A DNA stretch of 6,093 nucleotides, from positions 1 to 6,093 of the forward strand of contig CAMEOC010000069.1 in assembly GCA_945929285.1 (NCBI GenBank), read 5' to 3'. Of the stretch, positions 1-6,093 are shown piece after piece. A model generated the notes under the pieces. The model was not told where the DNA came from. It did no database searches and was given only the letters and a program-made list of their open reading frames with translations. Source of the stretch: an uncultured Mucispirillum sp. Its GTDB lineage: Bacteria; Chrysiogenota; Deferribacteres; Deferribacterales; Mucispirillaceae. The number at the start of each line of letters is the position of its first letter. The stretch's first letter is position 1. The position numbers were made by a program, and so were the translations under genes.

Positions 1-374
1 CACTAGTTGCAGTTATTACCATTGCAGGGGGAGCAAGAGCCTATGGGGAATGGGCTGCAAAAAAAGTAAAATCACCAGTTGGTGCAAAGCTTGCCACATC
101 TGTTTTAGGTGCTGTTATATTTATTGATGACTACTTTAACTGCTTAACAGTTGGCACAGTTATGCGTCCTATTACAGATAAATTTAAAATTTCCCGTGAA
201 AAACTTGCATATTTAATTGATGCTATGGCTGCCCCTGTTTGTATTATTGCACCAGTTTCCAGCTGGGCTGCTTCCATATTAACATATTTTCCAGAAGATA
301 TTGATAGAATGGGGCTTTTTATTGATACTATCCCATTTAACTTTTATGCTGTGCTTACTATTTTAATGGCTTAA
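1..374 (+). CDS. nhaC: Na+/H+ antiporter NhaC family, upstream fragment (start outside window)
   Basis: The frame is open from base 3 with no start needed inside the window, so this is the continuation of a gene that begins to the left. It ends in TAA at 372-374. The visible 123 residues include a family-typical stretch beginning FIDDYFNCLTVGTVMRPITD (near 119-178), followed by KISREKLAYLID and APVCIIAPVSSWAA, which marks the conserved core of NhaC-type transporters. A hydrophobic helix near the end (FNFYAVLTILMA) leads straight into the stop. The family exchanges Na+ for H+ across the inner membrane, and some relatives exchange organic acids. The stop is created by the second copy of an 8-bp duplication, so the fragment lacks the C-terminal helices that complete the transporter. 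An internal ATG at 162 opens the same frame, but it sits inside the conserved motif and is not a credible start. Confidence 0.85.
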   Translation, partial: LVAVITIAGGARAYGEWAAKKVKSPVGAKLATSVLGAVIFIDDYFNCLTVGTVMRPITDKFKISREKLAYLIDAMAAPVCIIAPVSSWAASILTYFPEDIDRMGLFIDTIPFNFYAVLTILMA

Positions 375-378
375 TGGC
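363..378 (+). repeat. Perfect 8-bp tandem duplication, TTAATGGC x2, causing the frameshift
   Basis: Bases 363-370 and 371-378 are both TTAATGGC. Eight is not a multiple of three, so the extra unit shifts the frame and places TAA at 372-374. It also creates an ATG at 374-376 that overlaps the stop (TAATG). Deleting either copy restores one continuous antiporter frame. Short tandem duplications of this kind arise and revert by replication slippage. Confidence 0.9.
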
Positions 379-1261
379 AAAATTTGAAAGAAAAGCAAGA
401 CATAACCAGATTACAAAAGATGCCGTTGTAGATAATTCTCACACTGAAGATTTTTCCAATAAACCAGTTTCTGAAAAAGGTAAAGTTTATGACCTGCTTA
501 TACCTATTATAGCATTAATTATTTTTTCTGTGCTTGCTATGCTTTATACTGGCGGTTATTTCCAAGGTGATAAATCATTATTTCAAGCTTTTGGTGATAC
601 TGTTGCCACAAAATCACTGGTTTTAGGTGGCTTTGGTGCTGTTTTAGTGGCATTTTTCTTATTTATACCACGAAAAGTTCTTTCTTTACAGTCATTTATG
701 GATGGCTCTATTTTAGGTGTAAAAGCTATGGCTTTAGCATGTGTAATATTAACTTTTGCATGGACCATAAAAGGTGTTTGTGAAGTTTTAGCAACTGGGC
801 AGTATGTTAGTGCTATTGTAAAAGATTCTAATCTACCTGTTATGATTATCCCTGCAATAGTATTTATTATTGCAGCATTACTTGCTTTTTCCATAGGCAC
901 TTCCTGGGGCACATTTGGTATATTAATACCTATTATGATAGAAGTCTCCACTCATGCAGCACCTGAACTTTTAGTTATAAATATTGCTGCAACTTTAGCA
1001 GGCTCTGTTTTTGGTGACCACTGCTCTCCTATTTCAGATACTACAATACTTTCTTCCACAGGGGCAGGATGCAACCATATAGACCATGTGGCAACTCAGA
1101 TTCCTTATGCTGCTGTTGTGGCTGTTGCTTCATTTGTTGGCTTTTTAGTGGCAGGTTTAACTCAAAGCTGGATATTATCTTTTGGTATAGCTCTTATTTT
1201 ATTAATAGTATTTTTAGTGGTGCTGCACAGAAGAAGTATAATGCTTTATGGTGATGAATAA
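374..1261 (+). CDS. nhaC: Na+/H+ antiporter NhaC family, downstream fragment
   Basis: This 295-codon frame encodes the C-terminal half of the antiporter. Residues 1-40 are a hydrophilic, probably cytoplasmic linker. Several transmembrane helices follow (about 41-59, 83-98, 115-133, 155-172, 178-190, 199-212, 243-261 and 267-285). The family signature [11 protein letters not shown] at residues 214-224, followed by [12 protein letters not shown], is the best diagnostic and belongs to the conserved ion-translocation core. The ATG at 374 overlaps the stop of the upstream fragment and has no Shine-Dalgarno sequence before it. Translation would therefore depend on termination-reinitiation from the upstream frame, or the start is only apparent and the original gene read straight through. 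Half-transporters reassembling in the membrane is possible because the break falls in a loop, but this is speculation. The next gene starts 8 bases downstream. Confidence 0.82.
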   Translation: MAKFERKARHNQITKDAVVDNSHTEDFSNKPVSEKGKVYDLLIPIIALIIFSVLAMLYTGGYFQGDKSLFQAFGDTVATKSLVLGGFGAVLVAFFLFIPRKVLSLQSFMDGSILGVKAMALACVILTFAWTIKGVCEVLATGQYVSAIVKDSNLPVMIIPAIVFIIAALLAFSIGTSWGTFGILIPIMIEVSTHAAPELLVINIAATLAGSVFGDHCSPISDTTILSSTGAGCNHIDHVATQIPYAAVVAVASFVGFLVAGLTQSWILSFGIALILLIVFLVVLHRRSIMLYGDE

Positions 1262-1269
1262 GGTATTAT

Positions 1270-3039
1270 ATGGAAAATAAATTAAAATATGAAAAATCTC
1301 TTTATCTGCTTAGGCATGCTGAAAACCCTGTGTTTTGGCAGCCTTGGAGTGAAGATACAATAGATTTAGCAAAAAAGGAAAACAAGCCTATATTTTTAAG
1401 CATTGGCTATTCTTCCTGCCACTGGTGCAGGGTTATGGAAAAAGAATCCTTTGAAGATGAAAGCACTGCTAAAATATTAAATGAAAAATTTATACCTGTA
1501 AAAATGGATAAAGATGAGTTTCCAGATGTGGATAAAGAATACCAGTTTTATATCCAATCAACAGGTGAAGACGGTGGCTGGCCACTTTCAGTATTTTTAA
1601 CACCTAATAAAGACCCATTTTATGCAGGCACATATTTTCCAAAAGAAAAAAATAATGCCCGCCCTGCTTTTAAAGATGTGTTAAATAATATTAGTGAAAT
1701 ATATAACAATAAATATGAAGAAGTGGAAAAAGTAATAAACACTAGAAATGAGTTTATATCATCATTTTATAATACTTCTGCTCCCCTTATACCTGAAGAT
1801 AAAATATCTGAATATAGAAAAAAAGAATTTGTAAAAATATTTGACCCCTTATTTTTTGGTTTTAGAGAAGGTGCAAAATTTCCATATATTTCTTCAATGA
1901 ATTATTTACTTAATAATTTTTCAGATGAAGAATTTGCAAATTTTATTACAAATACAGCAGATAAAATATGCACCATGGGTATATGCGACCATATTTTTGG
2001 CGGCTTCTTCAGATATACTGTTGATAGAATGTGGCAAATGCCTCACTTTGAAAAAATGCTTTCAGATAATGCTTTAATTGCAAGCTTTCTATTAAACTTG
2101 TACGAAAATACCCATAACAGGCTTTACTTATTTACAGCACAAAAAGCCATTGATTTTATTCTTTATAATAATATGCGTTCAGATTATGGATTTTTAGATA
2201 GTTTAGATGCTGATTCTCAAAACAGTAATGGTGATTATGAAGAAGGTTATTTTTATAAAGTAACTGATAGAGATTTTACTGTTTTAAATGAAAAAGAGCT
2301 GAAAAACTTTCCAAACGATGCAGGAGTGCATAATGGTGTAATATATTTAAAACACAATGAATATATAAAAGCTGCTGCATTAGATATATCCATTAAAAAA
2401 ATAGCTGAAAGAGTAAACAGTGTAAAAACAGCGCCGCAGGCTGATAATAAAGTTATAAGCGGCCATAATTTTCTTTTCTGCACTGCCCTTTTAAACTTAT
2501 ATTCTGCAACACAGGAAGAATATTATTTTGAACAGGCTCTTGCTTTATTCCATAAGCTTACCCACCTTTTAACATATAAAGGGAAAGTATATCGTGGAAT
2601 GTATATATTAGAAGATGAAATAAATAAAAGTATAAAAGCAAATGCAGGTAGTGAAGATAATAATTTTAAGGATAAATTTATTATAAACCATAGAGTTCTT
2701 TCAGACCATGTGTATTATTTAGAAACCATACTTAAATTTTATGAATTAACCCATGAAGATGAATTTCTACTTAATGCAAAAGCAGTTATTAAGGAAATTG
2801 AAAAAGAATTTTTAGAAGATGGTATATTATATTTAGATATAAATAAAAGGGTAAGAGATTCTTTTGATGATGATAAACCAAACCCTATTGGGCTTTATTT
2901 ATATTTAACCATAAAACATTCTTATGAGCTAAATATTAAAGTTGATGAAAGATTATTATTATTTGCTCAAGACAGGGCAGCCCGTTTTCCAACAGGCCAT
3001 GCTACTATGATTAGAGCATTAGAATTATTAGGCAGATAA
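1270..3039 (+). CDS. Thioredoxin domain-containing YyaL/SPATA20-family protein (DUF255, COG1331)
   Basis: The 589-residue protein has the two-part layout of the YyaL/SPATA20 family. Residues 4-165 form a thioredoxin-like domain. Its features are [16 protein letters not shown] (11-26), the CxxC-type motif CHWC at 50-53, DKDEFPDVD (80-88), [11 protein letters not shown] (102-112) and FYAGTYFP (117-124). From about 190 to the end it matches the alpha/alpha-barrel, glycosidase-like region: GFREGAKFP (197-205), [20 protein letters not shown] (244-263), DADS (313-316) and a C-terminal [13 protein letters not shown]. The biochemical role of the family is not well established; a redox or sugar-linked activity is inferred from fold alone. 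At 589 residues it is shorter than the 650-700 common in the family, and Arg replaces the His that usually follows CHWC. An AAGG site overlaps the stop of the antiporter, 6 bases before the ATG, and supports this start. Probably co-transcribed with both neighbours. Confidence 0.9.
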   Translation: MENKLKYEKSLYLLRHAENPVFWQPWSEDTIDLAKKENKPIFLSIGYSSCHWCRVMEKESFEDESTAKILNEKFIPVKMDKDEFPDVDKEYQFYIQSTGEDGGWPLSVFLTPNKDPFYAGTYFPKEKNNARPAFKDVLNNISEIYNNKYEEVEKVINTRNEFISSFYNTSAPLIPEDKISEYRKKEFVKIFDPLFFGFREGAKFPYISSMNYLLNNFSDEEFANFITNTADKICTMGICDHIFGGFFRYTVDRMWQMPHFEKMLSDNALIASFLLNLYENTHNRLYLFTAQKAIDFILYNNMRSDYGFLDSLDADSQNSNGDYEEGYFYKVTDRDFTVLNEKELKNFPNDAGVHNGVIYLKHNEYIKAAALDISIKKIAERVNSVKTAPQADNKVISGHNFLFCTALLNLYSATQEEYYFEQALALFHKLTHLLTYKGKVYRGMYILEDEINKSIKANAGSEDNNFKDKFIINHRVLSDHVYYLETILKFYELTHEDEFLLNAKAVIKEIEKEFLEDGILYLDINKRVRDSFDDDKPNPIGLYLYLTIKHSYELNIKVDERLLLFAQDRAARFPTGHATMIRALELLGR

Positions 3040-3042
3040 AAT

Positions 3043-3549
3043 ATGAGTAATATTGTTTTTGAAAAAGGTGATTTTAAAATAAAAAAAGCTGAAATTGAAG
3101 ATGCTGCAGTAATTTATGATTTAATATGCGGTATTGCAGAATATGAAAAAATGATGGACGAAGTTGTTAATACTCCAGAAATGATTAAAGAATGGCTTTT
3201 TGAGAAAAAAACTGCAGAAACATATATTGGTGAAGTAAACGGCGAGCCTGTGGGCTTTATTTTATTTTTTCATAACTATTCTACTTTTGTAGGCAGAGCA
3301 GGTATATATGTGGAAGATTTATTTGTAATACCTGAAAAACGAGGAAAAGGCTACGGAAAGCTTTTACTTGCTTTTGCAGCCCATACAGCAAAAGAAAGAA
3401 ACTGTGGCAGAATGGAATGGACTTGCCTAAACTGGAATAAACCTTCACTTGATTTTTATGAAAGTATAGGTGCTGTAAAAATGACAGAGTGGACAACCCA
3501 CAGATTAGCAGGCGAAACACTTACTAATTTTGCTAAATGCTTAAAATAA
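3043..3549 (+). CDS. GNAT N-acetyltransferase, spermidine/spermine (diamine) acetyltransferase-like
   Basis: This 168-residue protein is a single GNAT domain that would transfer an acetyl group from acetyl-CoA to an amine in the cytoplasm. Residues 11-35 form the first strand and helix. YVEDLFVIPEKRGKGYGKLL (89-108) holds the beta4 strand and the pyrophosphate-binding loop RGKGYG (100-105), and LNWNKPSLDFYESIGA (129-144) is the C-terminal motif. The E-D before the loop, the WN-P-S--FY pattern with Tyr139 as probable general acid, and the length all resemble the animal SSAT/thialysine acetyltransferase group (about 170 residues). This makes a polyamine or lysine-analogue substrate the best guess. 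Substrate assignment within GNATs from sequence alone is weak. The ATG lies 3 bases after the preceding stop; the only ribosome-binding candidate is a weak AGG about 10 bases upstream, so translation may be coupled. It is the last gene of the plus-strand block. Confidence 0.87.
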   Translation: MSNIVFEKGDFKIKKAEIEDAAVIYDLICGIAEYEKMMDEVVNTPEMIKEWLFEKKTAETYIGEVNGEPVGFILFFHNYSTFVGRAGIYVEDLFVIPEKRGKGYGKLLLAFAAHTAKERNCGRMEWTCLNWNKPSLDFYESIGAVKMTEWTTHRLAGETLTNFAKCLK

Positions 3550-3573
3550 TTTAATATTTATAGATAAAAACCA

Positions 3574-3599
3574 GGCAGGGCTTTATACCCTGCCTTTTT
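3574..3599 (+). terminator. Rho-independent terminator, bidirectional between convergent genes
   Basis: GGCAGGG (3574-3580) pairs perfectly with CCCTGCC (3588-3594) around a 7-base loop and is followed by TTTTT. On the other strand the same stem is followed, after TGG, by TTTTT (complement of AAAAA at 3566-3570). The hairpin sits between two genes that end towards each other, 24 bases after the acetyltransferase stop and only a few bases beyond the end of the minus-strand gene. It can therefore serve both. Confidence 0.9.
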
Positions 3600-3603
3600 A
3601 TTA

Positions 3604-4506
3604 TTAATGGTTACTTTTTTCTTCAGATTTAGCCAGCAGCCAGTATGTTACACCCAGCACTAAAATACCGCCTAACATTAAAATCATAGTTTTCATATTA
3701 CCTGCATCGTGTTTTAATGTCATAATCAAAACTTCACGGATAAATGCAATTAATACAACACCTACAAATATACTGATTTTAAATTTATCGCCTTTTAGCA
3801 TTTGTATTTCTGAATTTATAAGCTCAATTAATACCCATAAAACAAGCAGAGAACCTAATGCTGTAACAAATAATTTACCTGGCTCTACATCTTTTAAATC
3901 CCACAAGCTCCAAATAAAAAAGCCAACCCCTGCCAAAGTCATTATTATTAAAAAAATTAAAAGCATAGAATGGGTTACAAGTGAAGCTTTTTCTGCCCAC
4001 TGTAATATTTTATTTTTCATTTTAGATGTGTGGCTTGTGGATTTATCCCTAGGCACATAAGTATTCATAGTTACATAAATAGCTGCATTTATTACTTTTG
4101 TATAAGCCTGTAATATGCCTTTATAATCCCACTCACATTCTGCAATTTCTATTAATTTATTTTGAAACCATATTCTAACAAAGTTAAATAATTCTGATAT
4201 TCTTTCCCCGGAAAATCCACCACGAGGCACTTGGTGCAGATTAAAATAGCTTACAAATTCACTAAAATAACCTGTAAGTTTACCGCTGGTTATTCCCCTG
4301 TACCATAGTTTTAATTTTTCCATATTTAATGTATCAATAATATTGCCGTATTCAGACATAAAAAGCTTATCTTTTTGTAAATACTTTGTTACATCATCTA
4401 CAAACTCTTGTTCCACCTGATCCATTTTTTCTTTTATGGAAAGCACATATTCCATATCTGATTCTGCAAAATCAAACCTGTTTAAGATTTCTGCATAATA
4501 AACCAT
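3604..4506 (-). CDS. Putative globin-sensor/PsiE-type two-domain membrane protein
   Basis: This 300-residue protein has a soluble N-terminal half and a membrane C-terminal half. Residues about 5-150 are helical and resemble the sensor-globin/protoglobin family. The stretch LWYRGITSGKLTGYFSEFVS (67-86) is followed by NLHQVPRGGFSG, where His91 occupies the place of the haem-binding proximal His (family pattern H-x-R/x-G-x-x-P/x). A polar linker (150-175) leads to four predicted helices: about 178-201, 212-231, 243-263 and 273-291. The segment VLIELINSEIQMLKGDKFKI followed by FVGVVLIAFIREVLI resembles the phosphate-starvation-inducible PsiE family. The inferred role is sensing oxygen, NO or redox state and passing the signal to the membrane domain; the output is unknown. 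Both assignments rest on motif memory, the globin one less firmly. GGGG 7 bases before the ATG supports this start. It is last in the minus-strand block. Confidence 0.65.
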   Translation of the reverse strand: MVYYAEILNRFDFAESDMEYVLSIKEKMDQVEQEFVDDVTKYLQKDKLFMSEYGNIIDTLNMEKLKLWYRGITSGKLTGYFSEFVSYFNLHQVPRGGFSGERISELFNFVRIWFQNKLIEIAECEWDYKGILQAYTKVINAAIYVTMNTYVPRDKSTSHTSKMKNKILQWAEKASLVTHSMLLIFLIIMTLAGVGFFIWSLWDLKDVEPGKLFVTALGSLLVLWVLIELINSEIQMLKGDKFKISIFVGVVLIAFIREVLIMTLKHDAGNMKTMILMLGGILVLGVTYWLLAKSEEKSNH

Positions 4507-4517
4507 TGTATTACCCC

Positions 4518-4546
4518 AAAAATAAACCCGTTTTTAAAAAACGGGC
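4518..4546 (-). terminator. Terminator-like hairpin between the thioesterase and globin-PsiE genes
   Basis: CCCGTTT (4527-4533) pairs with AAACGGG (4539-4545) around a short AT loop. Read on the minus strand it is followed by TTTATTTTT and then directly by the GGGG ribosome-binding site of the next gene. It lies just after the stop of the thioesterase gene. It looks like a weak intrinsic terminator or attenuator that would limit transcription into the downstream gene; its short GC part suggests partial read-through. Confidence 0.6.
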
Positions 4547-4551
4547 TTTAT

Positions 4552-4557
4552 ATTATA
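4552..4557 (-). promoter_or_regulatory. Candidate -10 box (TATAAT) for the globin-PsiE gene
   Basis: On the minus strand a perfect TATAAT lies across the thioesterase stop codon, about 46-51 bases upstream of the globin-PsiE start. I see no good -35 element 16-18 bases further upstream (only TAAAGC-like sequence). In an AT-rich genome such a hexamer can occur by chance. If real, transcription would begin near 4545, so the mRNA would start with the hairpin itself. Confidence 0.25.
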
Positions 4558-5056
4558 ATTTACAATATTTAATAGCTTTAGGATGATATTTAAGCTCATC
4601 TAAAAATGAAAGATGTGCCACAGTTTCCATCATCTTTTCTTTTGATGTTGGAAAGAAAAGCCCTTTAGAAGCTGTTATAATTTTACCATCCATATCCACA
4701 ATTTTTCCTTTTGTGGAAAACATACCACCACGCTCTGGCCCTACAAACTCTGCTATTAAAAGCAAAGGCTCCCCTATTGGAGCATTGCATTTATATGTAA
4801 CAGTTAATTCCCTTGTAAAAAGGAATGTTTCAATATCTGAAAATATAAAAGCAGACCAGCCCATAGCTTCATCTAATATAGATGAAAGAATACCACCGTG
4901 AGTTATGTTTGGAAAGCTGTTAAAGTGGCGGGCAAAGTTTAAATCTACCCGCACACTATTATCTTCCACATAAAACTGCACTTGAAGTCCATGAATATTA
5001 CTGTGGCCGCATACAAAACAGCCATCAGAATATGGTAAATACAGTTTTTCGCTCAT
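4553..5056 (-). CDS. PaaI-like hotdog-fold acyl-CoA thioesterase (4HBT superfamily)
   Basis: The 167-residue protein is a single hotdog domain of the PaaI/4HBT type, which hydrolyses acyl-CoA thioesters in the cytoplasm. The best evidence is NITHGGILSSILDEAMGWSA (50-69). The HGG at 53-55 and Asp62-Glu63 in the central hot-dog helix correspond to the usual catalytic region. An N-terminal CFVCGHSNIHGL (13-24) is a pattern common in the PaaI-like subgroup; its two Cys and two His could bind a metal, but that is inference. Residues 77-125 form the remaining strands, and GMFSTKGKI (111-119) leads into a strand typical of the fold. The true substrate cannot be read from the sequence. It follows the glucan phosphorylase with 3 bases between stop and ATG, using a weak GGG about 8 bases upstream inside the end of that gene, so the two are probably co-transcribed. 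Confidence 0.88.
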   Translation of the reverse strand: MSEKLYLPYSDGCFVCGHSNIHGLQVQFYVEDNSVRVDLNFARHFNSFPNITHGGILSSILDEAMGWSAFIFSDIETFLFTRELTVTYKCNAPIGEPLLLIAEFVGPERGGMFSTKGKIVDMDGKIITASKGLFFPTSKEKMMETVAHLSFLDELKYHPKAIKYCKL

Positions 5057-5059
5057 ATT

Positions 5060-6093
5060 TTATGCCCATTTAGCTTTATTTAATTCAAATGGGTTTTTCA
5101 AAAATCTATGGAAAGGTGTAACTAAAAAGCCCACTTTTAATTTGCCAGAGCGAGTTAATGAATATGATGCTGAAAAAGTATCGCTTCCTTTATCGTTGCT
5201 TAAGCGGATAAATTCTGGGTCTTTTAAGCTGCCACTTGCTCCATCGTATTCTACAACAGCAAAAACACCTAAATGCTCTGCAGCTGTGCCATTTGTATTA
5301 GGTTTTGCTGTAAATTTAACTGTTTCACCAGGAACGAAGCCTTTTGGTGCATCAATATCTGAGCTGATGAAAGAAACACCGTCCCACCTGTCTAATATTT
5401 GGTTATACCATTCTAAATAGTGTTTTGCTTCTTCATGGTTATTGGCATTAAATTCTTTTTGAAGCTCATGAAGTGGCACATAATACTGGTTTGCATAGTC
5501 CATAAGCATTCTTGAAGTATTGAAGAAGCTTGGCACAGTTCTTAAGTTTTCTTTAACCATTTTAAGCCATTCTCTAGGCATACCAGATTTATCTGTTGCA
5601 TAGAATACTGGGATAATATCTTTTTCTAATGTGTTATATATTTCCATACTTTCCACATAGTCTTGGTAGCCACTATCAGGGTATTCTTCCCCTGCACCAA
5701 TTGCCCAGCCGTTTTTAGAGTTAAAGCCTTCATCCCACCAGCCGTCTAAAATAGATAAGTTTAATGCACCATTGGCACTTGCTTTCATACCAGATGTACC
5801 GGAAGCTTCCATTGGTCTTCTAGGGTTATTTAACCAAATATCCACACCTCTTGTCATGTAGCGTGCTACTTCAATATCATAGTCTTCTATAAACACAATA
5901 TGTTTACGGAATTCTGGTTTTTTAGCAATGTGTATGATTTTTTTAATAATTTCTTTACCTTCATTATCTTTAGGGTGAGCTTTACCTGCAATAATGAACT
6001 GTATTGGTTTTTCTGGGTTGCTGAAAAGTCTTCTTAACCTTTCTTCGTCCATAAATAAAAGATAACCGCGTTTATATGTTGCAAACCTTCTTG
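5060..6093 (-). CDS. glgP: Alpha-glucan (glycogen/maltodextrin) phosphorylase, C-terminal part (start outside window)
   Basis: The frame stays open through the right edge of the window: upstream of the ATG at 6052 it reads RRFATYKRGYLLF, a conserved phosphorylase segment. The ATG is therefore internal and the gene continues beyond 6093. The enzyme (GT35 family) uses phosphate and a pyridoxal-phosphate cofactor to release glucose-1-phosphate from alpha-1,4-glucans. EASGTSGMKASANGALNLS (82-100 counted from that Met) contains the PLP-binding lysine, Lys90, encoded at 5783-5785. The GTSGMK...LDGWW form is that of the shorter bacterial/archaeal alpha-glucan phosphorylase type (TIGR02094-like) rather than the animal/E. 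coli GTGNMK type. The last 110 or so residues, from WDGVSFISSDIDAPKGF on, form the beta-rich tail found in this subgroup. About 344 residues are visible, and the N-terminal half is missing. It is the first visible gene of the minus-strand block; its promoter lies off the window. Confidence 0.95.
   Translation of the reverse strand, partial: RRFATYKRGYLLFMDEERLRRLFSNPEKPIQFIIAGKAHPKDNEGKEIIKKIIHIAKKPEFRKHIVFIEDYDIEVARYMTRGVDIWLNNPRRPMEASGTSGMKASANGALNLSILDGWWDEGFNSKNGWAIGAGEEYPDSGYQDYVESMEIYNTLEKDIIPVFYATDKSGMPREWLKMVKENLRTVPSFFNTSRMLMDYANQYYVPLHELQKEFNANNHEEAKHYLEWYNQILDRWDGVSFISSDIDAPKGFVPGETVKFTAKPNTNGTAAEHLGVFAVVEYDGASGSLKDPEFIRLSNDKGSDTFSASYSLTRSGKLKVGFLVTPFHRFLKNPFELNKAKWA

Larger units (their letters stand above)
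1..1261 (+). pseudogene. nhaC: NhaC-family Na+/H+ antiporter, 5'-truncated by the window and split by a frameshift
   Basis: The two reading frames 3-374 and 374-1261 together make one NhaC-family (Na_H_antiporter, COG1757-type) sodium/proton antiporter of the inner membrane. About 418 codons are visible and the first part lies outside the window. The frames are offset because the 8-bp unit TTAATGGC is present twice in tandem. Removing one copy gives an uninterrupted reading ...[14 protein letters not shown]..., which joins a membrane helix to a charged cytoplasmic loop without loss of residues. Seen directly: the duplication and the intact frames on both sides, with no other stop. Inferred: the ancestral gene was one reading frame, and this copy is a recent frameshift mutant, a phase-variable form or a sequencing/assembly error. 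The lack of further decay argues that the lesion is young or not real. Confidence 0.8.

Noticed and set aside
356..378. Programmed -1 ribosomal frameshift joining the two antiporter frames
   Set aside because: There is no convincing slippery heptamer or downstream stimulatory structure, while a perfect 8-bp tandem duplication explains the frame offset fully.
583..951. 122-codon open frame on the minus strand inside the antiporter gene
   Set aside because: It lies opposite conserved transporter motifs, has no ribosome-binding site or recognisable domain, and is a shadow frame.
1069..1254. 61-codon Cys-rich plus-strand frame near the end of the antiporter
   Set aside because: It is an alternative frame over the conserved antiporter C-terminal half, and its Cys-rich composition comes from GCT/TGT-rich membrane-helix codons.
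4386..4586. 66-codon plus-strand frame crossing the gap between the globin-PsiE and thioesterase genes
   Set aside because: It is antisense to both coding regions, runs through the hairpin, and gives no recognisable protein.
5142..5420. 92-codon plus-strand frame opposite the phosphorylase C-terminal domain
   Set aside because: The opposite strand carries a clear conserved enzyme; this frame has low-complexity composition and no start signals.
1..6093. A defence, mobile-element or other undescribed multi-gene system
   Set aside because: All genes have recognisable families, gaps are short, and I see no transposase, integrase, array, toxin pair or shift in base composition.

Overview
The window is gene-dense, AT-rich (about one third GC by eye) bacterial chromosome. 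It carries two convergent gene blocks separated by one bidirectional terminator. The low GC, short Shine-Dalgarno sites and gene types fit a Gram-negative, probably anaerobic or microaerophilic low-GC bacterium. A Deferribacteres member such as Mucispirillum is my guess, but no marker gene here settles the taxonomy. I see no tRNA, rRNA, CRISPR array, insertion sequence or phage gene.

Plus-strand block (1-3549). It begins inside an NhaC-family Na+/H+ antiporter whose start lies left of the window. The antiporter frame is broken at 363-378 by a perfect 8-bp tandem duplication (TTAATGGC twice). This splits it into an upstream part ending at 374 and a downstream part starting at 374 through a TAATG stop/start overlap. 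Close behind come a YyaL/SPATA20-type protein (thioredoxin-like domain plus an alpha/alpha-barrel region, 1270-3039) and a GNAT acetyltransferase resembling spermidine/spermine N-acetyltransferase (3043-3549). Gaps of 8 and 3 bases suggest one operon, ending at the hairpin at 3574-3594.

Minus-strand block (6093 down to 3604). It starts with the C-terminal part of an alpha-glucan (maltodextrin/glycogen) phosphorylase of the bacterial/archaeal type, truncated by the right edge. Three bases later comes a PaaI-like hotdog thioesterase (5056-4553). After a 46-base gap holding a terminator-like hairpin comes a two-part membrane protein (4506-3604). Its N-terminal half looks like a sensor globin/protoglobin and its C-terminal half like a four-helix PsiE-type membrane domain.

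The genes do not form one obvious pathway. The plus block combines ion homeostasis, a thioredoxin-fold protein and polyamine-type acetylation. The minus block combines storage-glucan breakdown, acyl-CoA hydrolysis and a possible haem-based membrane sensor. The points most worth a second look are the duplication that splits the antiporter and the globin-PsiE fusion. I did not find a convincing new multi-gene system.
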